Source of the DNA: Channallabes apus
Taxonomy: Eukaryota; Chordata; Actinopteri; Siluriformes; Clariidae
Direction: 5' to 3'
NCBI GenBank assembly: GCA_030522415.1
Contig: CM060118.1
Coordinates: forward strand, 17,897,151 to 17,961,150
Length of the DNA stretch: 64,000 bases
Both the position numbers and the translations under genes were made by a program. Positions 24,817 to 36,323 of this stretch are shown here, piece after piece; position 1 is the first letter of the stretch; every line of letters begins with the position of its first letter. The notes below the pieces were generated by a model. That model was not told the origin of the DNA. It saw only the letters and a list, made by a program, of their open reading frames with translations, and did no database searches.

Positions 24817-26099
24817 AACCTCCCAGTTTCAAATCTATTTTGAAATCAAGAATAACTGAGCAGAATAGTAGCACTGCAGTTAGTAGTTGGAGTAAATTGT
24901 GTGCAGTCTGGGAATAGACAGGTCTAATACTGTAAAGGCACTGATTGATTATTTCTTCCTTATTTTTCTTCTTTTTGTTTCTTGCTGCTTTCATAAGCGC
25001 ATGTAAAATGTATTTGTTGGATGTCAATTGTAAGCCAAATAACATCAAATATTGACATTGAAATATACCAAGGGATGCAGCCTTAACTCAAAATGGAAGA
25101 AACACCAAATCATAGAGATTATACCACACCAACTTAGACCAGGTTTTAAACATATCTGTCAGTAAGTATAGTGAAAGATTTAGACCATCCCACTTCACTC
25201 CAATGGCCGCTCCACTTCTGCCTGTCACTTTATATCACAGCAGCCAGTTGTGGCCCAAAGGCATCTTTCATTCAGCACTGCTTTAAGGTTCTGCTAATGG
25301 TGGGGAATAATTGCAGCTTGTTCCTGTGCCATGATGGTGGGAGGAAATAAATAAATAAGATGAATAAATAAAAGCACAAGGGCACAGTCGGTCAGACAGA
25401 GCATGTTCTGTGATGAATATAGATTGTGCAACTGAAATATTGATGAGGTGTGAGGAGAAGTGGTCTGTTAAATGGTTCTGTTCGGAGTGGAGAGTTAAGA
25501 CTAATCTGCTCCCCATGGCACATGAGACAGTCCAATTCAGCTATGATGTCATCCAAATGCTGCAGAATCATGACTGAATGTGCTGTACCAAATGCTGACA
25601 GAAAGACATGTTAGGTTAAGATGAACATGGTGCTGTGGAGTATAAGAAATATGTTAAGCTTGCCAGTTGATAAAAATATTTTTATACAGTATTTAATTTT
25701 ATGCACTTAACAGACCAAATAGGGATTTAAATAAAAAAGTTTAAATGTTCAAATAGTCCCACTACATCTTTGGACAACATAATATTCCTTTAAAAATGTA
25801 AATAAAGGTACTAAAAATTGTTGTTTTTTTATTTTTTATTGCTGCATATTCATTCTGCCATGTTTTTTTTCAGTTCCTTTATAAACTTCATATAGTTTCA
25901 TTTGCTCATGCGTTAACTGTTTTTGTTACCTGTATTCTATAAATAAATACTTTCACATTAATGTCACAATAACATTAACATTTTATTGATCTAATAATTG
26001 CCTCTGAAAGCTACATCCACAAACATACATACTGTAGATGTTGGACAAAAGATATCAAACACACTGGATGATTCTTTTATGGTGTAACAAATTTTAGTT
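24817..26099. other. Noncoding sequence
   Basis: AT-rich with no recognisable gene or transposon ends. Confidence 0.45.
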
Positions 26100-26410
26100 T
26101 TTCAACTCCAGGAGAATCTGATGCAGGCTTCTTGTAGCTGCTCACATCAAGTTGGAAACATCCAACATCCAACTATCTCAAGGTGCAATTACCTCAAAGC
26201 AAGTATCACATCCAGCACACATCCTTTCAATACTGCCTGACTGGTCCTACCATCTCTTAGGGTAAAAATAGGGCATGCATCAAGTCTATTTTCTGTTGTG
26301 GCACCTAGGTGGTGAAATGAACTTCTCTAGATGTCCAGCCAGCTGTATCAGACATCCTATAAACAACTAAAACCCCACCTTTTAATTAAGTACTTAAATT
26401 ACCGCCCTCC
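26100..26410 (+). pseudogene. LINE reverse-transcriptase C-terminal scrap
   Basis: The stretch around 26298-26395 reads VAPRW*NELL and, after a frame change, KQLKPHLLIKYL. This matches the APRWWNELP...FKRRLKTYLF end of L2/CR1-type LINE ORF2 proteins. It has stops and frameshifts. No tail repeat was found. Confidence 0.45.
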
Positions 26411-26639
26411 CCCCAAAAAAAATATATATTTTTTTTTAATCCAGTGGTGTAGTAATCTAATGATCCAGTGTAATGATGTATTTGATGATAGACCTAATGT
26501 CATACATATAAATGTAATTCCCTAAGAAATTACCCATCTTGCCCATAAAAGGTATAGAGAATAAAAGCTATTCTATCTCACCAAAAAACATTATATGATT
26601 GATAATATTTTATTTAAGGATACACTGTAATTATTAGCA

Positions 26640-26771
26640 ACTTTTTTTCTTGGACTTCGTCCACACCGTCGCAAATCGCAAATATCCTAGGGATCGCAAC
26701 ATTGGATCATTCAATGTGCAAGCTCTGGCACAGTTTTTACAGTATGTTGGATGCCCTTCCTCTTGCAACCC
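26640..26771 (+). repeat. Unassigned fish repeat scrap
   Basis: The segment 'ggatgcccttcctcttgc' after 'tggcacagtttttacag' is a phrase I recognise from common fish repeats (memory only). Boundaries and class are unknown. Confidence 0.35.
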
Positions 26772-27838
26772 TCCTAACCTGGCTTAGAACAACCACTGAA
26801 TGCAGTAGCTGGGTTGTTTGGGGCACTGGGTTAAGGGACTTAGATGAATGTATCAGTAAAGTAATCCCTTGGATAAGATTATTGTTCTATTTCAAGTAGC
26901 AATCTGTTTGTATTGCTATAATGCTAATAGTACAGCTTCATTAATCTGTATCTGTATGATTCATGCAATTAACAATAGAACAAGTGATTCTTGTCCAATC
27001 CAGGCTACACTATAGTAGCTGCTTGTTAAGTTCAGAATTAACTGGAGAGTCTTGAGATGGGTTTAGATTGGCGAGTAATTTCTGGGAAGTGGACTGTTTC
27101 CAAAGTGTACAAACCATGGGTAGAAAACCAACTCAGTTCAAAGGGAACTGTGAATGATGTTGAGAACAAGTGAGCAATGGTTCATCATTAGACTAGGAAA
27201 AGAATCCAGCAGTCAATGCACAAAAGACACAGAGTTCACATAAAACCTGTCATTAAATTCCTGCATAAAATTTAACTAATTTAAATTATAGAGCCTATGT
27301 ATGAGAGTATGTACTGTAGTCACTGCAGATCTAAATCTTTATTATCACCATCTGTGGCATGATGGAACAATGACCTGCACTTTAGCAAATAAAGGTATTC
27401 AGGTTTACAGCATGAATACAACAGCAATGCATGAACAAGAATGTAAAGTAACAGAAAACATGCATGCCATTCAGGGGCTTCTAGGGGATGATTCTGGCAA
27501 GTGGAATCTTTTAACAAGAACAACAACAGAAAGAGGGTAGCATTATTGAACAAACAGAAGGCTTTTAGCCATGCATTATTCAGTGCAATCTGTTGACCAA
27601 AATATACAATAGAGATCATGGATATCCCAATGTGAGTCCAATGTGCAGTCTTAAGTATAAAGCCAAAAAACCCAGATCTCTTTTTCTCTCTGTTCTTGAA
27701 TTATTAATGTGAGCCATTACCACACAGTGTGGGCATATCCTTAAACACCTTCAGAGGCACTAATACACTCCACTGGATACTTCTGAGATCTAGTATCTAG
27801 TATTGAGGTAGAGTGTAAGTGCATGGATTGGGTGCTGT

Positions 27839-27840
<2 letters not shown>
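26772..27840. other. Noncoding sequence
   Basis: Frames near 27301-27540 show no family resemblance and no usable splice context. Nothing else was recognised. Confidence 0.4.

Positions 27841-27876
<36 letters not shown>
27841..27876. repeat. (GA)n microsatellite
   Basis: About 17 units. Confidence 0.95.
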
Positions 27877-27879
<3 letters not shown>

Positions 27880-28829
27880 TAGGCAAATTTTTTAAAAATG
27901 TTTTTATAGTGGACTAAATGTTTATCTTTTCCAGTCTTTAACTTATCCAGTCAAACACATCATGGATCATTACTAACTGGTATCTTCTGATATAAATGGC
28001 CTAACAGCCCTCCAATTTATTCAATATAGGGGTGATGTTACCCTGGGTTATGTTGGTCTTTGGAAGCAACAATAGGAATAATAAATCCCAAAGGTATCAT
28101 GGGCATTAAGCAACCTACAGTATGTTTGTCTTTCAATGGCTTTATGGCTTTACTGCGATTAATAATTAACTCATTCATACACACTGCCCGGCCAAAAATA
28201 AATGAATAAATAATTAAATAAATGCATTTAGCTTTCATTATAAGACACAGTTTGGTGACCATATCATGTGTAAAAATTATTCCTCATGCTCCCAGAAACA
28301 CTCTTTCACAAATTGAATCCTCGAATATGCATGGGGAATATGCATCAGGGTAGAAAAACTCCACTGATGTGATACCCTGGTCATTCTGTATATTCAGGTC
28401 ATAAGCTGACAACATAACATTGCTGGGCAAAGATCTGACCAACTGAAGCAACTGCATATCGTATCATGATTGCTTCAAAGTTCAATATTTATGCTCCATA
28501 TCCTTTTTTTTCTGATTAGAAATGTGATCCCATGGGTTTTCATCATTTGTGTGTATATGGAATTGCTCTTATGTTACCAAATGTTTAAGTGATCTCCATT
28601 TATGATTTTTGATGGTTGATCACTATTCTTCCAAGTTTTGATAATATGTTGTGGAGTTATAAATACTGTACAATTAAATCCTGTTCAAACTTCAAATCTC
28701 AGTCGTTATTTTCTTTGACTGATGCAGCCCAATAATTTGAGCTTTATAAAATGTCCACTTTTTAGCCAGGCAGTTTATCTGAACCAGCATACGGTGGTAT
28801 TGACACAATAATAAAGCCATGGCTTATTG
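27877..28829. other. Noncoding sequence
   Basis: No gene recognised. The boundary with the L2 remnant on the right is unclear. Confidence 0.4.
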
Positions 28830-28849
28830 AGGATGGGGGGGTTGGATGC

Positions 28850-29150
28850 ATGAACATTAGATATGAGTACAAATTTGCATCAATCATTTTAGTGATATTG
28901 AATGTATTTGTGCCCAGTTGCCCTAAAATCAAATCTCATTATATGTTATTGAGTGTGAAAGAGAAAGATGGTCTGGAAATAATATGCTCTGGTCCCATCC
29001 CAATGAGACGTGGCGACATAGCTTACAGCAGGTTATGGTCGCTGAATAGTTGGATGTCCAGGTGGTGCTCCGAAAATAATGTGGGCTACATAGACAATTG
29101 GAAGACCTTTGAGGGCAAAGCTGGCCTGTTAGGGCAGGATAGATATCACC
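28850..29150 (+). pseudogene. SGNH/GDSL-esterase-like ORF1 fragment of the L2 LINE
   Basis: From ATG at 28850 the frame is open for about 100 residues. The recognisable part is IICSGPIPMRRGDIAYSRLW, then LNSWMSRWCSENNVGYIDNW and GLLGQDRYHQD. Some L2/CR1-clade LINEs encode an esterase-like ORF1 with VVxSGP, NxWL..WC, GxVDNW and a DGLHP motif (family knowledge). The final DxxH spacing is kept as D-R-Y-H, but the family Gly-Leu-His-Pro context is lost. The first part of the domain with the catalytic Ser is not recognisable. In RNA-binding ORF1 proteins this domain is thought to help retrotransposition. This copy is dead. Confidence 0.6.
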
Positions 29151-29690
29151 AGGATAGCATTCTTTCACCTCAGAAATATTGCCAAGATAAGAAATATATT
29201 GTCGCTAAACGATGCAGAAAAACTAGTTCATGCATTTATCACCTCTAGGTTGGACTATTGTAATGCCTTACTGTCTGGTTGTTCAGTTAGGTGCATAAAC
29301 AAGCTTCAGCTAGTCCAGAATGCAGCAGCGGGAGTCCTCACTAGAACCAGAAGATATGAGCACATCACCCCTATCTTATCTTCACTGCATTGGCTACCTG
29401 TGAAATTTCGCATTGATTTTAAAATACTACTCTTGACATATAAAGCATTAAATGGTCTCGCGCCGCAGTATCTGAGCGAACTGCTAGTGTCTTACGATCT
29501 ACTCCGATCAAAGGATGCAGGCTGCTTGTCAGTACCGCGTATTATGAAAACTACAGCTGGGGGCAGAGCTTTTTCTTACAAAGCCCCAAAGTTATGGAAT
29601 AGTCTTCCAAATAGTGTTCGGGACTCAGACACAGTCTCAGTGTTTAAGTCTAGGCTAAAAACCTATTTATTTAGCCAAGCATTGTTATGA
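29151..29690 (+). pseudogene. L2 LINE ORF2, reverse transcriptase C-terminal part
   Basis: The frame is open from about 29151 to the TGA stop at 29688-29690. It begins FFHLRNIAKIRNILSLNDAE and continues with HAFITSRLDYCNALLSG, KLQLVQNAAAGVLTRTRR, LHWLPVKFRIDFKILLLTYK, ALNGLAPQYLSELL and KLWNSLPNSVRDSD, ending KSRLKTYLFSQALL. This is the post-catalytic thumb/C-terminal region typical of L2 ORF2. It is intact over about 175 residues and ends at the natural stop. There is no initiating ATG: it joins the ORF1 fragment through a deletion. The RT FADD/YADD box and endonuclease are missing. Confidence 0.85.
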
Positions 29691-30918
29691 ATAGATTTGC
29701 CTTAGGTAAAGGAGCAGATCTGGGGGACTCATGGACGTAGCGTATTATGGTGAACTGGTATGTTTAGATGCTGTCTTCCTCACTCTCATTTGATCACTCA
29801 GGTTTGTTGACGGTGAGGTGATTGTTTGCTTTACATCTCAGGGAGCCCTCATGTTTGTGTTTCCTTCTGGCTCTCCCTTTTAGTTATGCTGTCATAGTTA
29901 GTCCTGCCGGAGTCGCTGCTTGCACTCTACAGTAAATATACATTCACATTATACATTATGTGACTGTGACCATACCTAACTGCCATCTCTCCTCTTCTTC
30001 TCTTTCTCCCCCTCTTTCTCTTTCCTCTCTCCCCCTGTCTCCCCCTTTCACTCTCTGTCTCTCTCTCTGTCGAGCTACACGTCATCCCTGAGCTTCCAGT
30101 GATCCAGACTCCCTCTGCCATCCGGACCTGTCTGATCCATCCTGGTGCCCCGTTTCTGGTTGGAGGTCTCGTCGCATGGATGCCCCGTGTGTGTCTTTGG
30201 GATGCGTCTGGTGTCTGGGGATGATTCTCTCTACTTAGAAGATGGTTCTGGCCTCGACTGGTGTTAGCAGCTGTTTCTCTGAGGACTTGACAATTCGATA
30301 GTTCAGGACTGGAACTTTCTACAAGTCTATCTGAGTCTCCAATAACTACCTGGACTCCATTTTAACATCAATTAAGATCAACAATTATAGCTGAACTGCC
30401 TGCCACCTAACACACCGTATAAATGCAGATGATTTCCTGCTATCTGTTTCACCCAGATGAGGATGGGTTCCCTGTTGAGTCTGGTTCCTCTCAAGGTTTC
30501 TTCCTATTACCATCTCAGGGACTTTTTCCTTGCCACTGTCGCCCTCGGCTTGCTCACCAGGGACTATCTGACCATTTTGATTCATACACATTCACATTCC
30601 ATACAAACTTAAATAATTCTTTTGATTGTGTAAAGCTGTTTTCAGACAATGTCAATTGTTAAAAGCACTATACAAATAAAATTTAATTGAATTGAATTGA
30701 AGATGGAGAATGCAAGAGTGAGAGAGAGGAAGGAAAGATTAAAAGAGCAAGAAAGATTGAATGGGAAATGAATGTGCCTTGTATAGCTTTAGAAGTCTTT
30801 CACAGGGTAGTGTGTATTTTGCATTTTGCATGACTCAAGAGCTTTATTGCTTTGGCTTGTCTTTTCCTCTCACATCATCAGCCTGCCCACACTGCACGCA
30901 CCACTGCATCATCCCTCC

Positions 30919-30920
<2 letters not shown>

Positions 30921-31012
<92 letters not shown>

Positions 31013-31021
31013 GTGTGTGTT
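30921..31021. repeat. (TG)n microsatellite
   Basis: About 50 TG units with a CG interruption. Confidence 0.97.
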
Positions 31022-31075
31022 CAGAAAGCATGAAGCATTCAGTAGCAACCTACCAATTCTGTGAAGAACAGAGAG

Positions 31076-31078
<3 letters not shown>

Positions 31079-31112
<34 letters not shown>
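31079..31112. repeat. (GA)n microsatellite
   Basis: About 17 units, 58 bp after the TG array. Confidence 0.95.
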
Positions 31113-31114
<2 letters not shown>

Positions 31115-31429
31115 ACAGCATATGTTTAGGCCTACAGTAATAATATGATTATTATCTTACTGTATTTATCACATAAACCCTGCAATATTAAAAATCAATG
31201 TATGAAAGTTCTCAAATTTTAACAAATCTAACATACCCATCTGGATAAACTTTTTTTCAGCTGCTCCCACCAGGGGGTCACCACATACTGTATACCCACC
31301 TGGTTCGTGGTACAAAAAAAAAAAATAAAGTTTCTACATACAGTATACATACATAAAGAACTGCATCAGCAGCAGATGTAATTTAACATTGTGATACCCC
31401 AAAAACAAATTCAGGCAAGCAGAAAAGGG
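31113..31429. other. AT-rich noncoding sequence
   Basis: A poly-A run is at 31314-31324. Nothing else was recognised. Confidence 0.4.
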
Positions 31430-32125
31430 ACAGGTACAATAATGTGTAGTGCTAAGTGGACTAACACACTCCTCATGGGAAGAAAGAATATTGTGTAGTT
31501 TACACTGATTACATTCCCAAGAGAAGCACCACTAATCGGAATAAAGCATGCCTTTAGGAAGTTAGAATATTGTGTTGTACTAATGACACTGAAACACTCC
31601 AATATGAAGTAAGAATATTGCATAGAACTAAACACACTACGACACATTACGACACACTCCTACTGTATATCAAGTAAGAATATTCTGTAGTACAGTACTA
31701 ATGGGACTAAAATACTAATATACTGTACAGTAGGAATTATGAATATTCTGTAGTACTAATGTAGTACTATTTTTTAAATCTGCCAGTTCTTTTTATAGGT
31801 TTTATTCTTAATTTTTATGTTAATTTACCTTTTAAAGCATGTAGGGTAAAAACAAAGTTTTGATTGAACTTGATTAATGGCACAAAAACTACTCTGTAGT
31901 AATAATATTGTGTAGTACTAATGGCTCTAAAACACTCCTACATTAATTAAGAAAATTGTGGTGAAAACTAATGGTACAAAATGGTCATATAGAACGTAAG
32001 AATATTTTGTAGTAATAATCACACACAATAACCTGAATGGACCTGAAATAAACAATGTTTTGTAGTACTAACTGACTAAAAAACAATCATGTAGGAAGTA
32101 GGAATATTGTGTAGTGCTAATCAAA
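31430..32125 (+). repeat. Decayed minisatellite, unit about 49 bp
   Basis: The phrase 'gaatattgtgtagtactaat' or a close variant recurs near 31439, 31487, 31565, 31613, 31678, 31741, 31902, 31951, 32000, 32052 and 32102. Gaps are 48, 78, 48, 65, 63, 161, 49, 49, 52 and 50 bp. Between copies 'ggactaaaacactcctac' and 'gaagtaa' also recur, so the whole unit is repeated. Units are diverged. Confidence 0.75.
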
Positions 32126-32178
32126 CTAAGCAAATACATTCTCAGACTTATAGTATACCTAGTAAAGAGTCGTTCGTA

Positions 32179-32180
<2 letters not shown>

Positions 32181-32264
<84 letters not shown>

Positions 32265-32280
32265 GTGTGTGTGTGTGTGT
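32181..32280. repeat. (TG)n microsatellite
   Basis: About 50 TG units with one CG interruption. Confidence 0.97.
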
Positions 32281-33176
32281 GAACTTAATGCACTTTTAAT
32301 GAGACTGGCTTTGCTGCCAGAGGCGGAATAGTGACAAGGCCAATCTCCATCTGACAGGGTGAAGAGTGAGCTATGAATTATTGCTCATTAAAGCAATGAA
32401 TTACTCTCCTCCTCTCTCTGCAACATTTATTGCACAAAGGTGGAATTTCAGGCTAAAGATTACATAGCAAGTGAATAAAAAGAGAGGACAGCAGAAACAC
32501 AAAGAGAGAGAAAGTGTCAATGAAGAGGGGCGTCAATAAAGAATACCCTAAACTGTTCAGGCCATTGTCACACTGAGCTCTCAGGGCTGAATGGAATGTG
32601 ACTCTTCCAGGCATCCATCATATTTAACAGCAAAAACAAATGTTCTGAAAGGTAGATGCACTACTCATGATGCTTTAGACAGGGTTTTCTTCCAAATTCT
32701 CAATAACAATGGTAGCCAGAGGACGCAGCTTGTTAAAAATCTATTGTCTGGTAATTTGAGCTATGAGTAAGGAAGTGTACTGGATAAATATTAGATGTAC
32801 TCCTTTAATTGAGTGGTTGATGCAGTGTTGTACATGGTGCTCAGGGAAAGGGCTTCGGGGAAAAGTGAGAAGAAAAGAAAGAAAGCGAGAGATGATGCAT
32901 TTCACCTTAAGCAGCCCACAAGGTGTTTTAAGCTACATGCTATAAAAGCTTTCAAGCTGCCAGCGCTACTGTGAGACATGATCAATATTTCAGAGCACAT
33001 CTAAGTCTAAATGTGTTTATTGCTCTCTTTCATCGGCCAAGTATATAGTTATATAGACTTTGTGTCATAGAAAAAAAAATCTCTCCGGATATTTTCTGAC
33101 ATGGAATAAACGTGATGATAATTGTGACATTGTGTATAAATGGTGTAAAATCATTATAGTCTAAAATAGTTTCTAG
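32281..33176. other. Noncoding sequence
   Basis: Nothing was recognised. Confidence 0.45.
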
Positions 33177-33425
33177 TCAATACAATTTTATTTGAATAGT
33201 GCTTTCAACAATCTTCACTGTTGCAAAGCATCTTTACAGAAACAATTATGGACATATGTTAGAAAACAATAAGGGAAAAATCTAAATTATAAAAAAAAAT
33301 TTGTCCCTGTTGAACAAGCTGGGGACAATGACAGCAAAGAAAAAACTAAGGAGAAACCTAGAGCAGAAACAAATTTAATACGAAACACATCCTTATTTGG
33401 GTGATACCGGATAATATGGCCATAA
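33177..33425 (-). repeat. L2-type LINE 3' UTR tail, old copy
   Basis: The complement gives the L2 3' end: 'gggtgataccgg' side first, then 'aaggagaaacctagag' (the aaggaagaaaccttgag block) and a tail near 33180-33230 with 'tagtgctttcaacaa'. It is more diverged than the copies at 30440 and 54748. Confidence 0.55.
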
Positions 33426-33704
33426 ATTAAACCCTGCTATATATATGTGTGTGTTAATAAGGTTGTTAAGTTCAATTATATAACAGGAAATTAAAGTAAA
33501 AAAAAAAAAAAAGCTTCGATTCCCTTATACAAAGATGAACAATACATACTTCTAACTGCTTTAGAGAAAAACTTAGCCTTGTCTCTAACACACTTAATGG
33601 ACCTTTTCTACTAATTGTTGTCTCCTATTAAAATTTTGCACTCACACATATCCTGATTACTACTATTACTACTACTACTAGTAGCTTGCAAAGTCGCCCA
33701 AAAA

Positions 33705-33990
33705 ATCCCATAGACTTAACATTGAGACCAACTTTGACGTATTGTAACGCAGAGCCAGAATTTAGTAGAAATATAAAATTTACCACATTAGAAGAAATTT
33801 TCAAGATGTGTCAGACCATATCCCACAGGAAGGTAAAAGTTATACCCCTGGGGAGATATAATAGTGAAGGTACTCCCCATTGAAACAGGAGGTGGTTCCA
33901 TAGACATTGAGACCAACTTTGACGGATTTTTCAACTTTTTCACACCCAAGGTCCGAGTTTTGCCACAGCAACCACCACTCACAATTTCTT
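33705..33990. repeat. Unassigned repeat with an internal direct repeat
   Basis: 'attgagaccaactttgacg' occurs at about 33721 and again at about 33907, each preceded by 'ccatagac'. The spacing is about 187 bp. No ends or coding capacity were recognised. Confidence 0.4.
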
Positions 33991-34011
33991 CAGAAAGTTT
34001 ACCTCTCTAGT

Positions 34012-34117
34012 TATTATTATTATTAGTAGTAGTAATTATTATTATTAATATATAATAATAACAATTAGAAGCAGGAAGAAGAACAATTAAAAGAAGAAGA
34101 AGAAGAAGAAGAAGAGC
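34012..34117. repeat. (TTA)n and (GAA)n low-complexity block
   Basis: TTA-type repeats are followed by 'aagaagaagaagaagaag' at about 34092-34115. Confidence 0.85.
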
Positions 34118-34342
34118 GATAAATGATTTTATGCTGGTCAAGAGCACCCTGGATTGGATGCAAGTCAATCGCGCCTCACACTTTTGTTTGTAAAGGAGAA
34201 ATTTACAAACAATCTTCACAGTCTACCTTCTGGCAGTTTTTTGTAAGGTGAGAAGAAACTGCATTAAAAATAGTAGAATAGTAGAAGGGGTAGAATGTGA
34301 AAGACTCACAATAAATATAGTACAGTAAATATATATATTATA

Positions 34343-35853
34343 CAGTGGTGTGAAAAACTACTGTATTTGCCCCCTTCCTGATTTCTTATTCTTTTGCATG
34401 TTTGTCACACTTAAATGTTTCTGCTCATCAAAAAACGTTCACTTAAATGTTTCTGCTCATCAAAAAACGTTAACTATTAGTCAAAGATAACATAATTGAA
34501 CAACATGCAGTTTTTAAATGAAGGTTTACATTATTAAGGGAGAAATAAAACTCAAAATCTACATGGCCCTGTGTGAAAAAGTGATTGCCCCCCCTTGTTA
34601 AAAAATAACTTAACTGTGGTTTATCACACCTGAGTTCAATTTCTGTAGTCACCCCCAGGCCTGATTACTGCCACACCTGTTTCAATCAAGAAATCACTTA
34701 AATAGGAACTACAGTACCTGACACAGAGAAGTAGACCAAAAGCACCTCAAAAGCTAGACATCATGCCAAGATCCAAAGAAATTCAGGAACAAATGAGAAC
34801 AAAAGTAATTGAGATCTATCAGTCTGGTAAAGGTTATGAAGCCATTTCTAAAGCTTTGGGACTCCAGCGAACCACAGTGAGAGCCATTATCCACAAATGG
34901 CAAAAACATGGAACAGTGGTGAACCTTCCCAGGAGTGGCTGGCCGACCAAAATTACCCCAAGAGCGCAGAGACAACTCATCCGAGAGGCCACAAAAGACC
35001 CCAGGACAACATCTAAAGAACTGCAGGCCTCACTAGCCTCAATTAAGGTCAGTGTTCACGACTCCACCATAAGAAAGAGACCGGGCAAAAACGGCCTGCA
35101 TGAAAGGTAACAAGTAACACAGGTAAAAGTAACACAGCATTTCAGAAAAAGCACATCATACCAACAGTAAAATATGGTGGTGGTAGGGTGATGGTCTGGG
35201 GTTGTTTTGATGCTTCAGGACCTGGAAGGCTTGCTGTGATAGATGGAACCATGAATTCTACTGTTTACCAAAAAACCCTGAAGGAGAATGTCCGGCCATC
35301 TGTTTGTCAACTCAAGCTGAAGCGATCTTGGGTGCTGCAGCAGGACAATGACCCAAAACACACCAGCAAATACACCTCTGAATGGCTGAAGAAAAACAAA
35401 ATGAAGACTTTGGAGTGGCCTAGTCAAAGTCCTGACCTGTATCCTATTGAGATGTTGTGGCATGACCTTAGAAAGGCGGTCCATGCTAGAAAACCCTCAA
35501 ATAAAGCTGAATTACAACAATTCTGCAAAGATGAGTGGGCCAAAATTCCTCCAGAGCGCTGTAAAAGACTCGTTGCAAGTTATCGCAAACGCTTGATTGC
35601 AGTTATTGCTGCTAAGGGTGGCCCAACCAGTTATTAGGTTCAGGGGGCAATTACTTTTTCACACAGGGCTTGTAGGTTTGGATTTTTTTTTTCTCCCTAA
35701 ATAATAAAACCCCTCATTTAAAAACTGCATTTTGTGTTTATTTGTGTTATCTTTGACTAATAGTTAAATGTGTTTGATGATCAGAAACATTTTGTGTGAC
35801 AAACATGCAAAAGAATATGAAATCAGGAGGTGGGCAAATAGTTTTTCACACCA

Positions 35854-35856
<3 letters not shown>
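34343..35856 (+). mobile_element. Tc1-like transposon with internally deleted transposase
   Basis: TA flanks lie at 34341-34342 and 35857-35858. The ends are CAGTGGTGTGAAAAACTA and TAGTTTTTCACACCACTG. Terminal repeats extend over 150 bp on each side (the 'ttgcatgtttgtcacac' and 'taactattagtcaaagat' blocks pair up). Left of the gene a 32-bp unit 'acttaaatgtttctgctcat..' is tandemly duplicated (34409-34440 and 34441-34471), absent from the right end. Full elements are about 1.6 kb. Confidence 0.9.
34763..35637 (+). pseudogene. Tc1 transposase, missing its centre
   Basis: The N-terminal frame (34763-35110) has the paired HTH: MPRSKEIQEQMRTKVIEIYQ, GYEAISKALGLQRTTVRAII, and the GRPR-like hinge as SGWPTKITPRAQ. 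The C-terminal frame (35188-35637) has VMVWGCFDASGPG, QQDNDPKHTS with catalytic Asp (residue 53 of that frame), and SPDLYPIEMLW with Glu (residue 88). The two are 34 residues apart, the DD34E spacing of Tc1. About 85 residues between the frames, including the first catalytic Asp, are deleted (about 35100-35150), with a frame change. The Asn usual before PIE is Tyr. It cannot work. Confidence 0.88.
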
Positions 35857-35911
<55 letters not shown>

Positions 35912-35913
35912 TA

Positions 35914-35971
<58 letters not shown>

Positions 35972-35994
35972 TTATATTAAATATATATATATTT
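35857..35994. repeat. (TA)n tract
   Basis: TA-rich low complexity interrupted by A runs. It separates the Tc1 element from the Rex1-type LINE and may be the expanded TA target of the former. Confidence 0.9.
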
Positions 35995-36010
35995 ATTTGG
36001 ATAAATATAT

Positions 36011-36023
36011 CCAAGATGGCGCC
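36011..36023 (+). promoter_or_regulatory. YY1-like motif at the 5' end of the LINE
   Basis: CCAAGATGGCGCC lies at the first bases of the element and matches the core AAGATGGC of the YY1 consensus. Copy 2 has CCAAGATGAGGCC at the same place. Mammalian L1 also has a YY1 site at its 5' end, so a role in setting the transcription start is plausible (inference). Confidence 0.45.
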
Positions 36024-36323
36024 GGTGAGGTCGTCTGCTGTCACGACTGCTCCGACCACCTTTTCTTTGTTTTTGTTTTTAAAGTTAGTTTACAGTGATT
36101 TAAAATCGGCAAAATCACCACCATTGAGTACATTAGGTATGATAGAGACACTCTTGTTTCTATTGGTATACAATGTACTCACAATTCGACGTTTTTAACT
36201 CCGGATCCGAGCTGGCCGAGTGAGATCCTGAGGGAGAACAAAGGACAAAGAACAAAGCGGCAGCCCTGAGGGAAACGAGCCGGCGTCATGAACAGGCTGA
36301 GAGCTCGTGCACACCGCACACCT

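Larger units (their letters stand above)
28830..30706 (+). mobile_element. L2-type LINE, internally deleted
   Basis: It holds an ORF1 esterase-like fragment, an ORF2 reverse transcriptase C-terminus and a long 3' UTR. The UTR includes 'gaggatgggttccctgttga', 'ggtttcttcctattaccatc' and 'tttttccttgccactgtcgc'. The tail is 'aaagctgttttcagac' to (ttgaa)n at 30680-30706. The same UTR recurs at 51500, 54613 and, inverted, at 33177 and 54748. A CT-rich stretch lies at 29990-30075. Nearly all of ORF2, including endonuclease and catalytic RT motifs, is missing. Confidence 0.8.

Noticed and set aside
29927..30121. Glu/Arg-rich frame
   Set aside because: Complement of a CT-rich stretch in the L2 3' UTR.
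30761..31080. Open frames rich in Cys/Val across the TG array
   Set aside because: They are translations of the microsatellite in several frames. The same applies to frames at 32107-32331, 59348-59764, 63669-63890 and 14911-15123.
31430..32125. CRISPR-like array
   Set aside because: Repeated phrases with variable spacing, but the intervening sequence is also repeated, units are diverged, and the genome is vertebrate.
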